From Apostichopus japonicus (lineage: Eukaryota; Echinodermata; Holothuroidea; Aspidochirotida; Stichopodidae), in NCBI RefSeq assembly GCF_037975245.1, contig NC_092574.1:15789213-15853212 (forward strand): DNA of 64,000 nt, written 5' to 3'. Position numbers and translations under genes: made by a program. The notes below the pieces were generated by a model, which was given only the letters and a program-made list of their open reading frames with translations, had not been told where the DNA came from and did not search any database. This document shows, one piece after another, positions 33,850 through 45,463 of this stretch (the first letter of the stretch is position 1; each line of letters starts with the position of its first letter).

Positions 33850-36500
33850 TTTGGTGCTCACAAAGGTCACCAAAGGTCAGTTATGGTCCAAAAACCGAAA
33901 ATATTAAAACTGCAATAACTCCCAGTGCCAATGTGCGACAAGGTTGATATTTTGGGACAAGTTGTGAACTGGTTAGGGGAACATTTTCAAACTTAACGGA
34001 CATGTGATCCGAGGTCACCAAAGGTCAATTAATGATAAAAAACTAGTATTTTTGCGATAACTTGAGAACGAATTGTCCGTTTGGGTTGGGAGTTGCCTCA
34101 ATGTCATCCAATTGTCGACCCGCATCTTGGTGACCCTTGACCTCAATTTGACCTCTGGTGACCTTTTCGTGTTTTTGGGATTTTTACAGTTTCGATGCTA
34201 TTTTCAGATGTCAAAGGTACCTTCTGATCATAAATGTCAATAGGTTGACCCCGTGTGACCTTTATGTGCGAAGTTATATGAGGTCAAAGTTTTTCGGTGG
34301 GAGTTAGGACGGTTGTACAGACTTTTCGTTTTGTTTTTTGGAATCAGGAGATTAAACTACATCTGAAACCAAGGTCAAAAGGTCAAAGGTCACATTAGAA
34401 AAAATGTGCTTATTTTGGGAGGAAACGAGCAAAAAAGAAAATGTGTGGTTTTGATGCTAGATTTGGATATCAAAGGTACCTTCCGATCAAAAAAGTCAAT
34501 TGGTTGACACCCGTGTGACCTTCGTGTGCGAAGTTATACAAGGTCAAAGTTAATTTTCAGACATTTAATGCAACAACTCTCAGTTCCAAGGTGTGACATG
34601 GTTGATATTTTTGGACAAGTTGCAAAAGGTATAGGGGAATATTTTCAAACTTAACGGTCATGTGATCCGAGGTCACCAAAGGTCAATTAATGTCAAAAAA
34701 CTAGTATTTTGGGGGTAGAAAATGGGCAAAGAAAAATAGGTTTGAATTTTTATAGTTTGATGCTCTAATTTAGGTCTCATCAATCAAAAATGTCAATAAG
34801 TTGACCCAAGGTGACCTTTGTACGTTAAGTTATATGAGGTCAAAGTTAATTTTCAGACATTTAGTGTAATAACTCCCAGTGCCAAGGTGTTACACAGTTG
34901 ATATTTTGAGACAAGTTGCAAATGGTATAGGGGAATATTTTCAAACTTAACGGTCATGTGATCCGAGGTCACCAAAGGTCAATTAATGATAAAAAACTAG
35001 TATTTTTGCGATAACTTGAGAACAAATTGTCCGTTAGGGTTGGGAGTTGCTTCAATGTAATCCAATTGTCGACCCGCATCTGGGTGACCCTTGATCTCAA
35101 TTTGACCTCTGGTGACCTTTTTAGTGTTTTGTGGATTTTTACAGTTTCGATGGTATTTTCAGATGTTAAAGGTAACTTCTGATCATAAATGTCAATGGGT
35201 TGACCCCCGTGTGACCTTCGTGTGCGAAGTTATATGAGGTCAAAGTTAAATTTCACACATTTAATGCAATAACTCCCAGTTCCAAGGTGTGACAAGGTTG
35301 ATATTTTGGGAGTAGTTGCAAATGGTATAGGGGAATATTTTCAAACATAACGGTCATGTGATCCGAGGTCACCAAAGGTCAATTAATGATAAAAAACTAG
35401 TATTTTTGCGATAACTTGAGAACAAATTGTCCGTTAGAGTTGGGAGTTGCTTCAATGAAATCCAATTGCCGACCCGCATCTGGGTGACCCTTGACATAAA
35501 TTTGACCTCTGGTGACCTTTTCGTGTTTTGTGGATTTTTTACAGTTTCGATGCTATTTTCAGATGTTAAAGGTACCTTCTGATCATAAATGTCAATAGGT
35601 TGACCCCTGTGTGACCTTCGTGTGGGAAGTTATATGAGGTCAAAGTTAATTTTCACACATTAAATGCAATAACTCCCAGTGCCAAGGTGTGACAAGGTTG
35701 ATATTTTTGGAGTAGTTGCAAATGGTATAGGGAAATATTTTCAAATTTAACGGTTATGTGATACAAGGTCACCAAAGGTCAATTAATGATAAAAAACTAG
35801 TATTTTTGGGACAACTTGAGAACAAATTGTCCGTTAGGGTTGGGAGTTGCTTCAATGTAATCCAATTGCCGACCTGCATCTGGGTGACCCTTGACCTCAA
35901 TTTGACCTCTGGTGACCTTTTCGTGTTTTGGGGATTTTTACAGTTTCGATGCTATTTTCAGATGTTAAAGGTACCTTCTGATCATAAATGTCAATGGGTT
36001 GACTCCCATTTGACCTTCGTGTGCAAAGTTATTTGAGGTCAAAGTTAATTTTCACACATTTAATGCAATAACTCCCAGTGCCAAGGTGTGACAAGGTTGA
36101 TTTTTTTGGACAAGTTGCAAATGGTATAGGGGAATATTTTCAAACTTAACGGTCATGTGATCCAAGGTCACCAAAGGTCAGCTAATGTTAAAATAGTAGT
36201 ATTATGGGGGGAGAAAATGGGCAAAGAAAAAATGTTTGAAATTTTTATAGTTTGATGCTATATTCACGTGTCACCGATCAAAAATGTCAACATGTTGACC
36301 TCAGGGTGACCTTTGTGTTTTAAGTTACATACAAGTTCAAAGTTAATTTTTTGACATTTAATGCAATTAAATCTCAATGCCAAGGTGTGACATGGTTGAT
36401 ATTTTGGGACAAGTTGTGAATGGGGTGGTGGAACATTTTGAAACTTAAAGGTCATGTCATCTGAGGTCACCATTGTTATCATATCTGTTGACACGCTTGT
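33850..36500 (+). repeat. ~400-bp tandem satellite rich in AGGTCA direct repeats
   Basis: Units share GATCCGAGGTCACC, AATTAATGATAAAAAACTAG, GCGATAACTTGAGAAC and GACCCGCATC blocks. The exact AGGTCACCAAAGGTCA occurs at 33864, 34012, 34670, 34966, 35366, 35766 and 36165, and the last four are 399-400 bp apart. The opposite-strand version TGACCTCTGGTGACCT occurs at 34149, 35103, 35503 and 35903. Shorter units at 34.2-35.0 kb break the period. A 92-codon frame (35758-36036) is satellite translation. Confidence 0.85.
34012..36180. promoter_or_regulatory. Array of nuclear-receptor-type DR4 motifs
   Basis: AGGTCA half-sites separated by four bases are the classic DR4 arrangement bound by some nuclear receptor heterodimers. 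Here at least ten perfect DR4s occur on both strands, plus a DR2/DR1 cluster at ~34374-34394 (AGGTCA AA AGGTCA A AGGTCA). Binding is inferred from motif only; satellites may contain them by chance amplification. Confidence 0.3.
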
Positions 36501-37940
36501 AGGTGTCTTATATTTCTTACACTTTCGACGCCATAGTTAGATCTCAAAAGTACCTTTTGATAAAAAAATCCGATCACATTTTGTGATCACAAAAGTGTTG
36601 GCTGAAGTGTTGGTTACTTTATGGGAACATGTAGGACCACAATTACTTGCACTTTTTCAGCCCAATCTTGCTTGATAATATTATGTGTATTGTCATATAC
36701 CCCAAGCAAGGAACCACAGTGCCCTTGGGCTCTTGTTTTTTTTTGTTAAGGATGATTACGTTACCTTTCTCTCAAACAACATGTCAGTAGAAACTGATGC
36801 AACTTTCGACATCATGATTAAGTTTAATGCTTCTGTCATAGGTCACAAATATACCGTTTTGACCGGAGCTGATCTCCCTCCCCATCCCACCTATTTTGTT
36901 TTTAAGGGCGGCAAAGCCGTGGGCAAAGGCAGACGTGACACCAGTTACGCAGCCCCAAACCACTAGACCCCTTAAAAGTTCCTCTTTTTAAAATATTAAA
37001 ATAATGTCAATATAATTACCCATAAAGAGCAAGTGCCAATTAGGGTTTAAATGAAATATTACCCTTTGTTTAGTTTTGCAATTAAAATGTGTTCTTTTGT
37101 TACAGTACTACACAAAAGTGCCCTTTGGACCAAAGGATTTGGTTGACATTGTAATGGCTTTTTTTGTGATATCATGTTGCGCAGACGATTTTCTTTGTTG
37201 TAACCCTGGAATCACAGTCACGAATGTCCCTCAAAATTTTACCGCCGTCCCCGACACATGACTCGACACCGCACATGGTCACACTCAGACGTTACGGGAA
37301 ACATGCAAGATAAACCCCGCATATAGCATAAACTCGTGATTACATATTAGTTCACCAAAAAGTAGGAATACAATTTGTAAAGGTTGCAATTGACAATATA
37401 AATCAACTGTTGCGTTAATTCATCGGAAGGTCACTAAGTTTGAAGTAAGTGGTACGTATAGGTTTTTCATCACGGACAACAAAATAGTGCTTACCACTTT
37501 GTTAGAACAGGGACGTCTTGCTCTATTAGGGCGGTCTAAAGTTATGTATGAATAGTATGTAGTAGATAATAATAGACAGAATATAACATGTTTGCCAAAT
37601 TCAGTTTGTAACCTTTGCGGATTTGAGTGTGATAGCCTGGGCCGAGGACACCGAACATTTCCTTCCAACCTAATTCCCAAGGGTACGTTATTGCCCTACG
37701 AAAGCATCCATGCGCGACAGTTACAAAAGTTAATCCACACCCTGAACTTTCACGATCAAACTCACGTTGAACTTTCGTGACCAAGACCAACGGGGACATG
37801 CGATAATAATGAAGATAAGCAAAAAGATTAGAATGACAGTTATTGCCTTTACACACTCTCCGGGGGGTAAAGGTCTAACGCCGTTTACAATACAAAAAGT
37901 ACTCATACTTTGTCCTCGACTTAGCATGAGCAAATTGAGA

Positions 37941-38346
37941 AAGGCCCGGTCACACTATACCGATTTTTTATCGGAATACTATCCGATTTTCCCGGAGGAA
38001 TCGAAACAGCCAGTTTTTCTTTCGGGTCTTCTAGCCACAGTGATAAAGGACCTGATTTGCTATCTGTTGAGCCATTCCGATGTGGAATAGCCCTCTCCTA
38101 ACTTTTGATATTGACTCCGTTTCCTTTTATCGGATAGCTATCCGATTCTCTTACGATTGTTATCGTTTTTCGATGTGACGTCACTTCAAAATGTAGTCCG
38201 TTCCAGAACCCCTCAGATTTGGAGTAGGTATTCGAATATTCCACTGCGTTCATTACATTCACTACCACAAACCTCACTCTTCGGCCTAAAATCGGAAAAA
38301 TCGGACCATATTCCGATAAAATATCGCTGTAGTGTGACCGGGCCTT
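37941..38346. mobile_element. MITE with 17-bp perfect terminal inverted repeats
   Basis: AAGGCCCGGTCACACTA at the left is exactly complementary to TAGTGTGACCGGGCCTT at the right, and the repeat extends imperfectly through ATCGGAAT. The interior has repeated ATCCGATT/ATCGGA motifs and no coding capacity. Empty sites occur in R at ~14430 and, inverted, at ~2252. A target duplication is not clear from the flanks (GAGA / AACAGG). Confidence 0.85.
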
Positions 38347-39287
38347 AACAGGTGCAACTGTGTCAGTTGCCGTTGTTGTTTTCAGAGGGGCGGACAGTTC
38401 ATGGGTTCCATCTATCGTTTGGAAACAACAAGCAAATCCTTACACCCATGCAAAGAGGTTTTCTTATCCTCTCACCAAGGCGCAAAAAAATATGTGAAAT
38501 GATAATAACCTTTAAATGCACATGTTGGGAAAGGGAAAGGGAAGGGGAGGGTGGCACTGTATGTGTATCTGTACAACATGAAGACATACTTACAAACCTA
38601 ATTGTTAGGCTAAATATGCCTCAGAATGTACCATTTCACATTTAATTTTTTATGTGCACAATGTTACTGTTGTATAAATTATAAGTACCATATTTGATAT
38701 CAAAAATTTGCCGTTTTGTTAGTAAAATCATTACCTCCATGGTAAAATGAACACTTTGGTTATCTAAAATGTACTCAACTCAACCAACACATATTCTTTC
38801 AAGCTTCGTATAAACAACAGAACACCTTTGGATGACTTACAACACCGTTTGTGCTTAACAAATTTGTAATACATTATCAGCATGTCTTTTGAGGCCATGA
38901 AAGTCTCTTGTTTTGGTTTCGATGATAATCGTAACCTGTGCAGTTATGCAGGCGGAGAGTGTGTGTGTATGAGTGTAGGGTGTAGGTGTACCACATTAGG
39001 TAGAAGAGCCCTATTGTTTTTAGAGGAGGTCAAGGGTCATTTAGTGTCACCAGCGGTCAAATTGTGAAAACATTGTTAACACGATATCTCAAGAAGGTAC
39101 GGTACCCCTTGCACCAGTCTGAAATTAAGTATGTGGTTGTGACACGTTTAATTCAATATCCCTGTTGGTTTATGTGGAGGCCAAATACCATTTGGGGTCA
39201 CTAAGAGTTTTTGTGGTAGTTCGAGGTCTTTTGGAGTAACCATAGATCAAATTGTGGAAATCGTGTATTATAATAATATAAGATAAC

Positions 39288-39773
39288 ATGTGCGTAACAC
39301 CTCATAAGAGTAGGAGAGAATGTTGGCATTTTGGAATTAGGTTACGGGCATCCATAGAATCCGAATTCAGACGTCGCGAACAAATTGCCTATACCTATGC
39401 TGTGCCGCTGACTTCATATGTTGTTGCATTACAAAGGTGTGCTGTCTGTACATACGACGTTTCTATTGGTATGAACGATATCGATGCCAATCATAGGGAT
39501 ATTATTTGCCTCCGTTGTTGGGAGTTTACCGTCGTATTTCGCAATTGTCAAGATTCAGTGCCAAATATGGATCTAGTTTTGTTGGGGGAGATGACCAAAC
39601 GCCGTTTACGAAACTTAACTGTCAATTGCCTAGTTAGATTTTTATTAATGACCAATCTCAATGTAAACTGGTTCACTATAGCTTCACGTGCATTATGTAC
39701 AAGAAGCTTTCATGTGCGGAGATTGTTCACAAACTTCATGGAACATATAAACAAACAGCGAAAGCATCATTAA
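39288..39773 (+). CDS. 161-codon open frame in R, unknown
   Basis: It starts MCVTPHKSRRECWHFGI and is basic and cysteine-containing (RCAVC, CLRCW), ending INKQRKHH. The R copy at 15379-15867 carries +2 and +1 indels relative to this one, so the middle ~30 codons there are out of frame. No domain is recognised. It may be the remains of a mobile-element protein or a chance frame, and its position 3' of the lectins is due to R. Confidence 0.2.
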   Translation: MCVTPHKSRRECWHFGIRLRASIESEFRRREQIAYTYAVPLTSYVVALQRCAVCTYDVSIGMNDIDANHRDIICLRCWEFTVVFRNCQDSVPNMDLVLLGEMTKRRLRNLTVNCLVRFLLMTNLNVNWFTIASRALCTRSFHVRRLFTNFMEHINKQRKHH

Positions 39774-39934
39774 AAAATCTAAAATAACAATTTCTTACAT
39801 GGAACTGTTTAAGCTTACGAATTAAGTAATGTGTTTCAAAGGCATTCGTAAATATGTTGGGTTCAAATATTAATTTCTCAACCAATTAAAAAGGTGATTA
39901 AACATCGATATAACCACGGTCTGGTTATGCGCAG

Positions 39935-40904
39935 CATAGGCGTAGGAGGCGGGGCTGGGGGGCTGGGGGCTGCAGCCCCCCCCCAACCATATGTTTTGGT
40001 GAAAATTCGGGAAATATGCTGAGAATTTTTCGGGCACCTACTGGAAGAAGTATAATTTGCAGTTTTGTTTTTCATTTTTTTTTTTTGGTGAAAATTCGGC
40101 AATATGCTGAGAATTTTTCGGGCATCTACTGAACGAAGAATAATTTACAATGTGTTTTTCAAGTTTTTTGGTGAAAATTCGGGCACTATGCTGAGAATTT
40201 TTCGAGCACCTACCAGTGGCGGAGCGTCCATACAGTCAGAGGGGGCGGATGCCCCCCTGACGGACTGCTAGCGTCCTTTCCAGCTTGTTACCACTCTTTA
40301 CTTATTCGCAATTCTTGACTTTTTTATTGCGCTCTCAAATACCTATTGACGTTTGGCACATTTGTTGGTGCAATTTAATGACAAATGGCGATGACACCTA
40401 TTAATTCTTCGTTTATCTGCAAATTAGCAAGGCCCGGAAAGGGTCATTTCCGGCGATCTAGGGAGTATCTTTACTCAAAAAAATTCTGTACGCTCCGCGC
40501 CAACCTGTGGTGGCGCTCCGCTTAGATAGTGTCAAAAGCGCCCCTACAGACCATTCTCTCCCCCCCCCCCGACCAATACCCCTATAGCTCCGCCACTGGC
40601 ACCTACTGAAAGAAGAAGAATTTGCAATGTGTTTTTCAATGGTTAAACTTATATTATTGTTATTATCATTATTGTTGTAACGAAAATAAAAGAAAACAAA
40701 TAATTATAACCAATATGGAAGGGTAATAACACAGAAAATTATTGTATGTTATTGGCATGTGATGTTATAACCGAAGAATGCCTATATGATATGCACATTG
40801 ACATGTGGAACGCGCGCGGAGCGCGCAAAAAGTTTGGTTATATTTTTCGGGCAAGTCGTTACAGCCCCCCCCCCCCAAAATCAAATGAGGCTCCTACGCC
40901 TATG
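39935..40904 (-). mobile_element. Non-autonomous hAT-type element with nested insertion
   Basis: Ends are CATAGGCGTAGGAGGC and GGCTCCTACGCCTATG. Target duplication ATGCGCAG is exact at 39927-39934 and 40905-40912. The empty site at ~16027 reads ATGCGCAA then ACATTCC, so filled and empty alleles are both in the window. Orientation is opposite to 26112-26920. A second hAT element (40214-40598) sits inside it. Confidence 0.85.
40214..40598. mobile_element. Small hAT element (385 bp) nested in the 39935 element
   Basis: Inverted termini CAGTGGCGGAGC / GCTCCGCCACTG and exact 8-bp duplication GCACCTAC at 40206-40213 and 40599-40606. There is no transposase. Its interior (GGTTGGCGCGG and AGCGGAGCGCCACC in reverse) matches relics at 13450 and 17770. 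Confidence 0.9.
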
Positions 40905-42059
40905 ATGCGCAGGCATCCCCTACAGAGTGGAGTATAGTACTAGCCGCCCGGTATCGACTACTAACATTAAACATTGGTCATCCCCATCTGAGTAGTACAA
41001 TTGGGTCCGTAACACAAAAACCTGAAGGGGAAATGTTTCGTTTCAAATACCAATACACTTAAGGTGACCAAACAGCTGCTAAATTATTTCTTAAGGTATA
41101 TCCTTCATGCCGTCAGTCGTATTTTGCAAAATGTACAACAATTTTAGGAGTTTTGAGATGAGTTTGCTGTTGTTGCTAATAGTTTATTGGCAAATATTTT
41201 CACTCAACCCAATTGCATGTGGAAGGTTGATGCTCTTTCAACCCTTAGATTTTCATTGCGTAAATAGATCGCTTTGATTAAGGTAGTGTAATGGAGTAAC
41301 AACGATTATTTTTCGCTCACCAATCTGCAGCTAATAGACAAGGTAAATACTTGGGGAAATGTTAGAAGTCGCGCTAATCGAGTAGCGGTTTAAAGTAGCA
41401 GTGAGGCACTTTAGTCTTAGGACTCGCGTAGACCCAGTTACTGTAAAGTATATGCCTATTACTATAGAGGAGCCCTAATATAACAGGGGCCAAGCTATCT
41501 TCGTAGGTATTTTGGCAATTGATTTATGTTTAATTATTTGAGACACCACAGTTGGCATATAGCTGCTTATTTATGATTCTGCGACATGTTTTACTTTGTT
41601 CATCATTTACTTTTGGTGGAAAAACGTTAAATTTCATGCTGCACAGAAACATAACTTTCCAATGTGCAATTACGTAGCACCATGCATCTGCCTAAGTGCA
41701 TAGTCCCTTTTTTTCACAGAAAGTTTTGATGTTGTAGATCTGTATTATGGAGACTTGAACAGCAATCATAGTGGTGAGTGAATTTTGTGTTTTGCCAGTA
41801 AAGTTTTAGTCACGGTCGCCGAGGCCTGTCAACCATTAAAACATGATTTATCAGGGTAGAATTCATGGATACTTTCCATATATGGTATAAGGATTTGCCA
41901 TATTAAATTAAGAAATCATGTTGCTAATGAGGTCAAATACAATTTGAGGTCACTAGAGGTCAAACTCTGAAAACCCTTTCACATGATATATAACGATGGG
42001 ATCGTGGATAAGTTTTATGCTTGATGTGCGGATGCATTATATTGAGTAAAATACCCCTA

Positions 42060-42215
42060 TTGTTTTTTTCTCCACACGTCCCTCTCTACACGTCTCTCTC
42101 TTCACGTCCCTCACTACACGTCCCTCTCTACACGTCCCTCTCTACACGTCCTTCTCCACACGTCCCTCTCTATACGTCCCTCTCTGCACGTCCCTCTCTT
42201 GCAGTCCAACTCTTA
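42060..42215 (+). repeat. ~15-bp CACGTCCCTCTCTA minisatellite
   Basis: About ten imperfect copies follow the sequence CCTATTGTTTTTTT that is common in R-type repeats. The overlapping 65-codon frame is an artefact. Confidence 0.85.
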
Positions 42216-42336
42216 TAGTCCCTCTCTCAATATCCCTTCGTTCATGTCGGTCTCTTGAGTCTCTTCATGTCACATTCTATACGAAGAAATCGTGAATTCT
42301 ATAGGTTAGTCCTCTTTACTTACACCCACTTTTGTC

Positions 42337-42582
42337 TCATTTAATTAGTGTGGGATCTATTTCGCGAAATCGGTAAACTGGGGACAAGTACTCAAAGTCG
42401 TCGACTAACATTCGTCTAATTTGATAACCAAACACCCTACTGTATATGGGTTTTTTATTCATACATAATCTCCCAGGATTTAGCTTCTGAGTGATATCCA
42501 AATAATCTGATAAGATTTTACCTTTTTTACTTCGTTTTCTAGAGGACGCGGTGTAGATTAATAATATTGAATGCTCTGCCAA
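42337..42582 (-). CDS. 81-codon open frame, unknown
   Basis: Starts MAEHSILLIYTASSRKRSKK and ends REIDPTLIK. Normal amino-acid composition and no low complexity, but no recognised domain or splice partner. Confidence 0.15.
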   Translation of the reverse strand: MAEHSILLIYTASSRKRSKKGKILSDYLDITQKLNPGRLCMNKKPIYSRVFGYQIRRMLVDDFEYLSPVYRFREIDPTLIK

Positions 42583-42744
42583 TGCTATGTATATGTCACA
42601 ATGAATTGGTCACCGTACTTGTGTATCTTGTCGTTAAAATATTAGCACGGACGGGTTTGCCAATAGCACGTTCTTTTGTTGCGAACTAACATACTAACTA
42701 ACATGGTGGTTTCATGAGCTTATTCCCGCAATTAAATATTGTAG

Positions 42745-42746
42745 AT

Positions 42747-42814
<68 letters not shown>

Positions 42815-42817
42815 GAT

Positions 42818-42842
<25 letters not shown>
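42745..42842. repeat. (AT)n array
   Basis: Long TATA repeat with ATAGATAGAT interruptions. Confidence 0.9.
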
Positions 42843-42853
<11 letters not shown>

Positions 42854-43044
42854 CCCGTCTGTATTCTAATAACTACTGAGAAAATGGGCTGTAATTTTTA
42901 CCAGGCTCCCAGCCCACCGGGCTATCTGTAGCAATACAGTAAGTTTGTATAGTGCCACCAAAATCGTTCTTTAGAGAAAGTAAAGTAACACTTAGTCACG
43001 TAACAGATTACATAAGTTACTCGAGAAGTTTTACATCCAATTAG

Positions 43045-43314
43045 CTACAAACGAGGAGTACCAAAATCTCTTACTACATAGGTAGACTTCTTGGACGTCC
43101 TATCATTATCCTTAATGTAAACATCAAATTTCCCAAAACAATTGAGTTTTAAATTATTGGCACTATTCAAAACCTCATCAGGACTGAATGTAGCACTAGC
43201 ACCTAAACATGGTTTAAGTTCTTCATACCTCCTTTCTGGGATGATTTTATCATCCTCACATGTACAATAGAAAAATCTACTTTTACCTCATTTACCATTA
43301 CGGCTATTATTCAT
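43045..43314 (-). pseudogene. Broken coding fragment, unknown protein
   Basis: On the - strand 89 codons run from ATG (43314) to TAG (43045) with one internal TGA at 43288-43290. The translation includes RFFYCTCEDDKIIPERRYEE, KPCLGASATFSPDEVLNSAN and CFGKFDVYIKDNDR. Composition is clearly protein-like: low-complexity free, with charged and hydrophobic residues alternating. No start of a longer frame is found upstream. It could be a fragment of a transposon protein or a gene relic. I do not recognise the family. Confidence 0.4.
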
Positions 43315-44105
43315 TTCGGCCTTTTCGGCCTAGCGAGAGATTAAAACAAATTGAAGGTTTGTGTACAGTCTTGGGTAAAATTAACTTAAACTAAATACTG
43401 GTGATATTTTGGGACTTGTTGGTAGGCATGATACCTTGAGGCTAAACATGGCGATAGAAAAAGTCCTCGGTTTGTTCAATAAAGTTTTGCTTCCAACCTT
43501 TTCATGTTAGAACCAACTTTAGAATGATTCAGAAACTTCTTTTTCATTTCAGTAGTACTACCAAAAACAAAAAGGTATATATGGCAGACAAACGTACTAT
43601 TCTGAATACAGCCCTTTTGATTAATTGATTTTTTCATTTTATAAAATAGTCGGCCTTTTATCCATTTTGTTCCAGATATTATAGAGATATAACATTATTT
43701 GGCTTCTTCCTCGAAAAATCCATGAGAGAGAGGATCTTTAATCGATTGATTATTGAATTTTGTTATTGCATAAACATTCATGTTCTGTATTATTTTTGTT
43801 GTCTTCTTCAAATTTCGATTCTATTATGATCAAAGACAGCGTTTCACGTTTTTTTTTTAATAAAAGTATAAGTTTATATTGGCTTCAGATGTGGACTGAT
43901 CGAGATTTTAAGGAAGTAAAACAATAATATAATGTTACTTATTCATCACTTCAAATTAACGTCGTCAAAATGAATAAAATAAAACGAGAAAGTAGGCTCC
44001 AATATCGATGGATATATTCTGTGTATTGTTTACTAAAACAATTTAATCTATGATCTTCCCTGATGTTCGTTCCTCGAGTAGAGCTGTTAACCACTGGAAA
44101 TGTAA

Positions 44106-44552
<447 letters not shown>

Positions 44553-44869
44553 AAGTGGTGAGACTGTGGGATTTGTTATCTGTGATGGTAATTACTCTTG
44601 CGTCGATATTTTGAATGGGCTGAAGCTTAGGTATTTGGTAAGCAGGAAGACCAAATATAAGGCTGTTACAATAGTCAGGTATGGATGATACAAAGCACTA
44701 TAATCGTGATATTTATATTAACCAATATTTCTAAAGTAAACGAAGGTTGTGATTGAAAGTTCCTTAACGGTATAGCTACTATTTATTTTCATACAAACTA
44801 AGATGACGAAAGTTTATGAGGATGAAACGTGGTACACTCTTGTGAATCTGTCCTCTTTTCTCTAAACAG

Positions 44870-45095
44870 ACAACAACAATTTTTGGGAAATCAGTGCAAC
44901 AATTTCTTTAGTACTTACGATCGATATTATAATAAAGGTATACGAAACTGTGCGTTAAAAAGACAAGACTCCTGGCTGCACAAGAATTCCTGTACATCCA
45001 ATCTCAATGGTAACTACTTCACTAGTATCGTTGAGTCCACTACGTCATGTTGTAAAGAAAACCCTCCATATTTTGGAACAAAAACGGCCTACTAG
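44870..45095 (+). pseudogene. Fibrinogen-related domain exon (partial)
   Basis: After a CTAAACAG acceptor the frame reads FFSTYDRYYNKGIRNCALKR, a tryptophan-containing stretch, and CTSNLNGNYF. This matches the C-terminal fibrinogen-domain pattern FSTxDRDND...NCA...WWY..C..SNLNG.Y, including the two cysteines of the last disulphide. The usual Asp-rich calcium loop is altered (DRYYNKG). After NYFTS the frame runs to a stop without the usual terminal MKIRP-like motif. No upstream fibrinogen exon was found in the window. It is probably a relic or an isolated last exon of a fibrinogen-like secreted protein. Confidence 0.5.
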
Positions 45096-45463
45096 GACCT
45101 GACCATAATATCAAATACACCAAGATGAAGATTCGACCTGTACGTGATTGAACATATCAAACATCTTCAATTTTATGTATCCTAACACGGAGTAAGCAGA
45201 CGATTGATAACAGATTCAATGTATAAGACTTATCATAGTGTAATCTTAGAGATATTTACCAGCCGGAAACTCCACATTAAGCCTGAAAGGATATCCCTCG
45301 TTTTCGTTAAATAATTAATTGTAGGAAAAGTGCAATTTAAGCAGATTCGTATTGGATGTTTGGAAGTAGTAAAGGCTTTTTCGTACAATTTCATGCGCTC
45401 AGATTTGTCATTTTCAGCTTAAGAACAGTATCATTGCATCCATGTCTGAGTCAGTTTTCAAAA

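Larger units (their letters stand above)
33630..36750 (+). mobile_element. ~3.1-kb satellite-bearing insertion behind lectin 2
   Basis: The lectin 3 flank reads straight from GCTCGTTTCCGATTCG to GGATGATTACG (62329-62365). Here the same flanks are separated by this block. Near its ends GGTTCCTTGC (~33638) and GCAAGGAACC (~36705-36714) form a 10-bp inverted repeat. The left end adds a second GGAACC, which makes a small hairpin. The interior is a (GT)n tract (33680-33750) and then the ~400-bp satellite. No transposase is visible; class unknown. Confidence 0.6.
36755..41990 (+). repeat. Long repeat R behind lectin 2
   Basis: Same order as 12610-16365 and 62360-64000, with extra sequence to ~42050 matching the inverted copy at 720-1450. 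It is interrupted by a MITE (37941-38346) and a nested pair of hAT-type elements (39935-40904). Confidence 0.7.
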
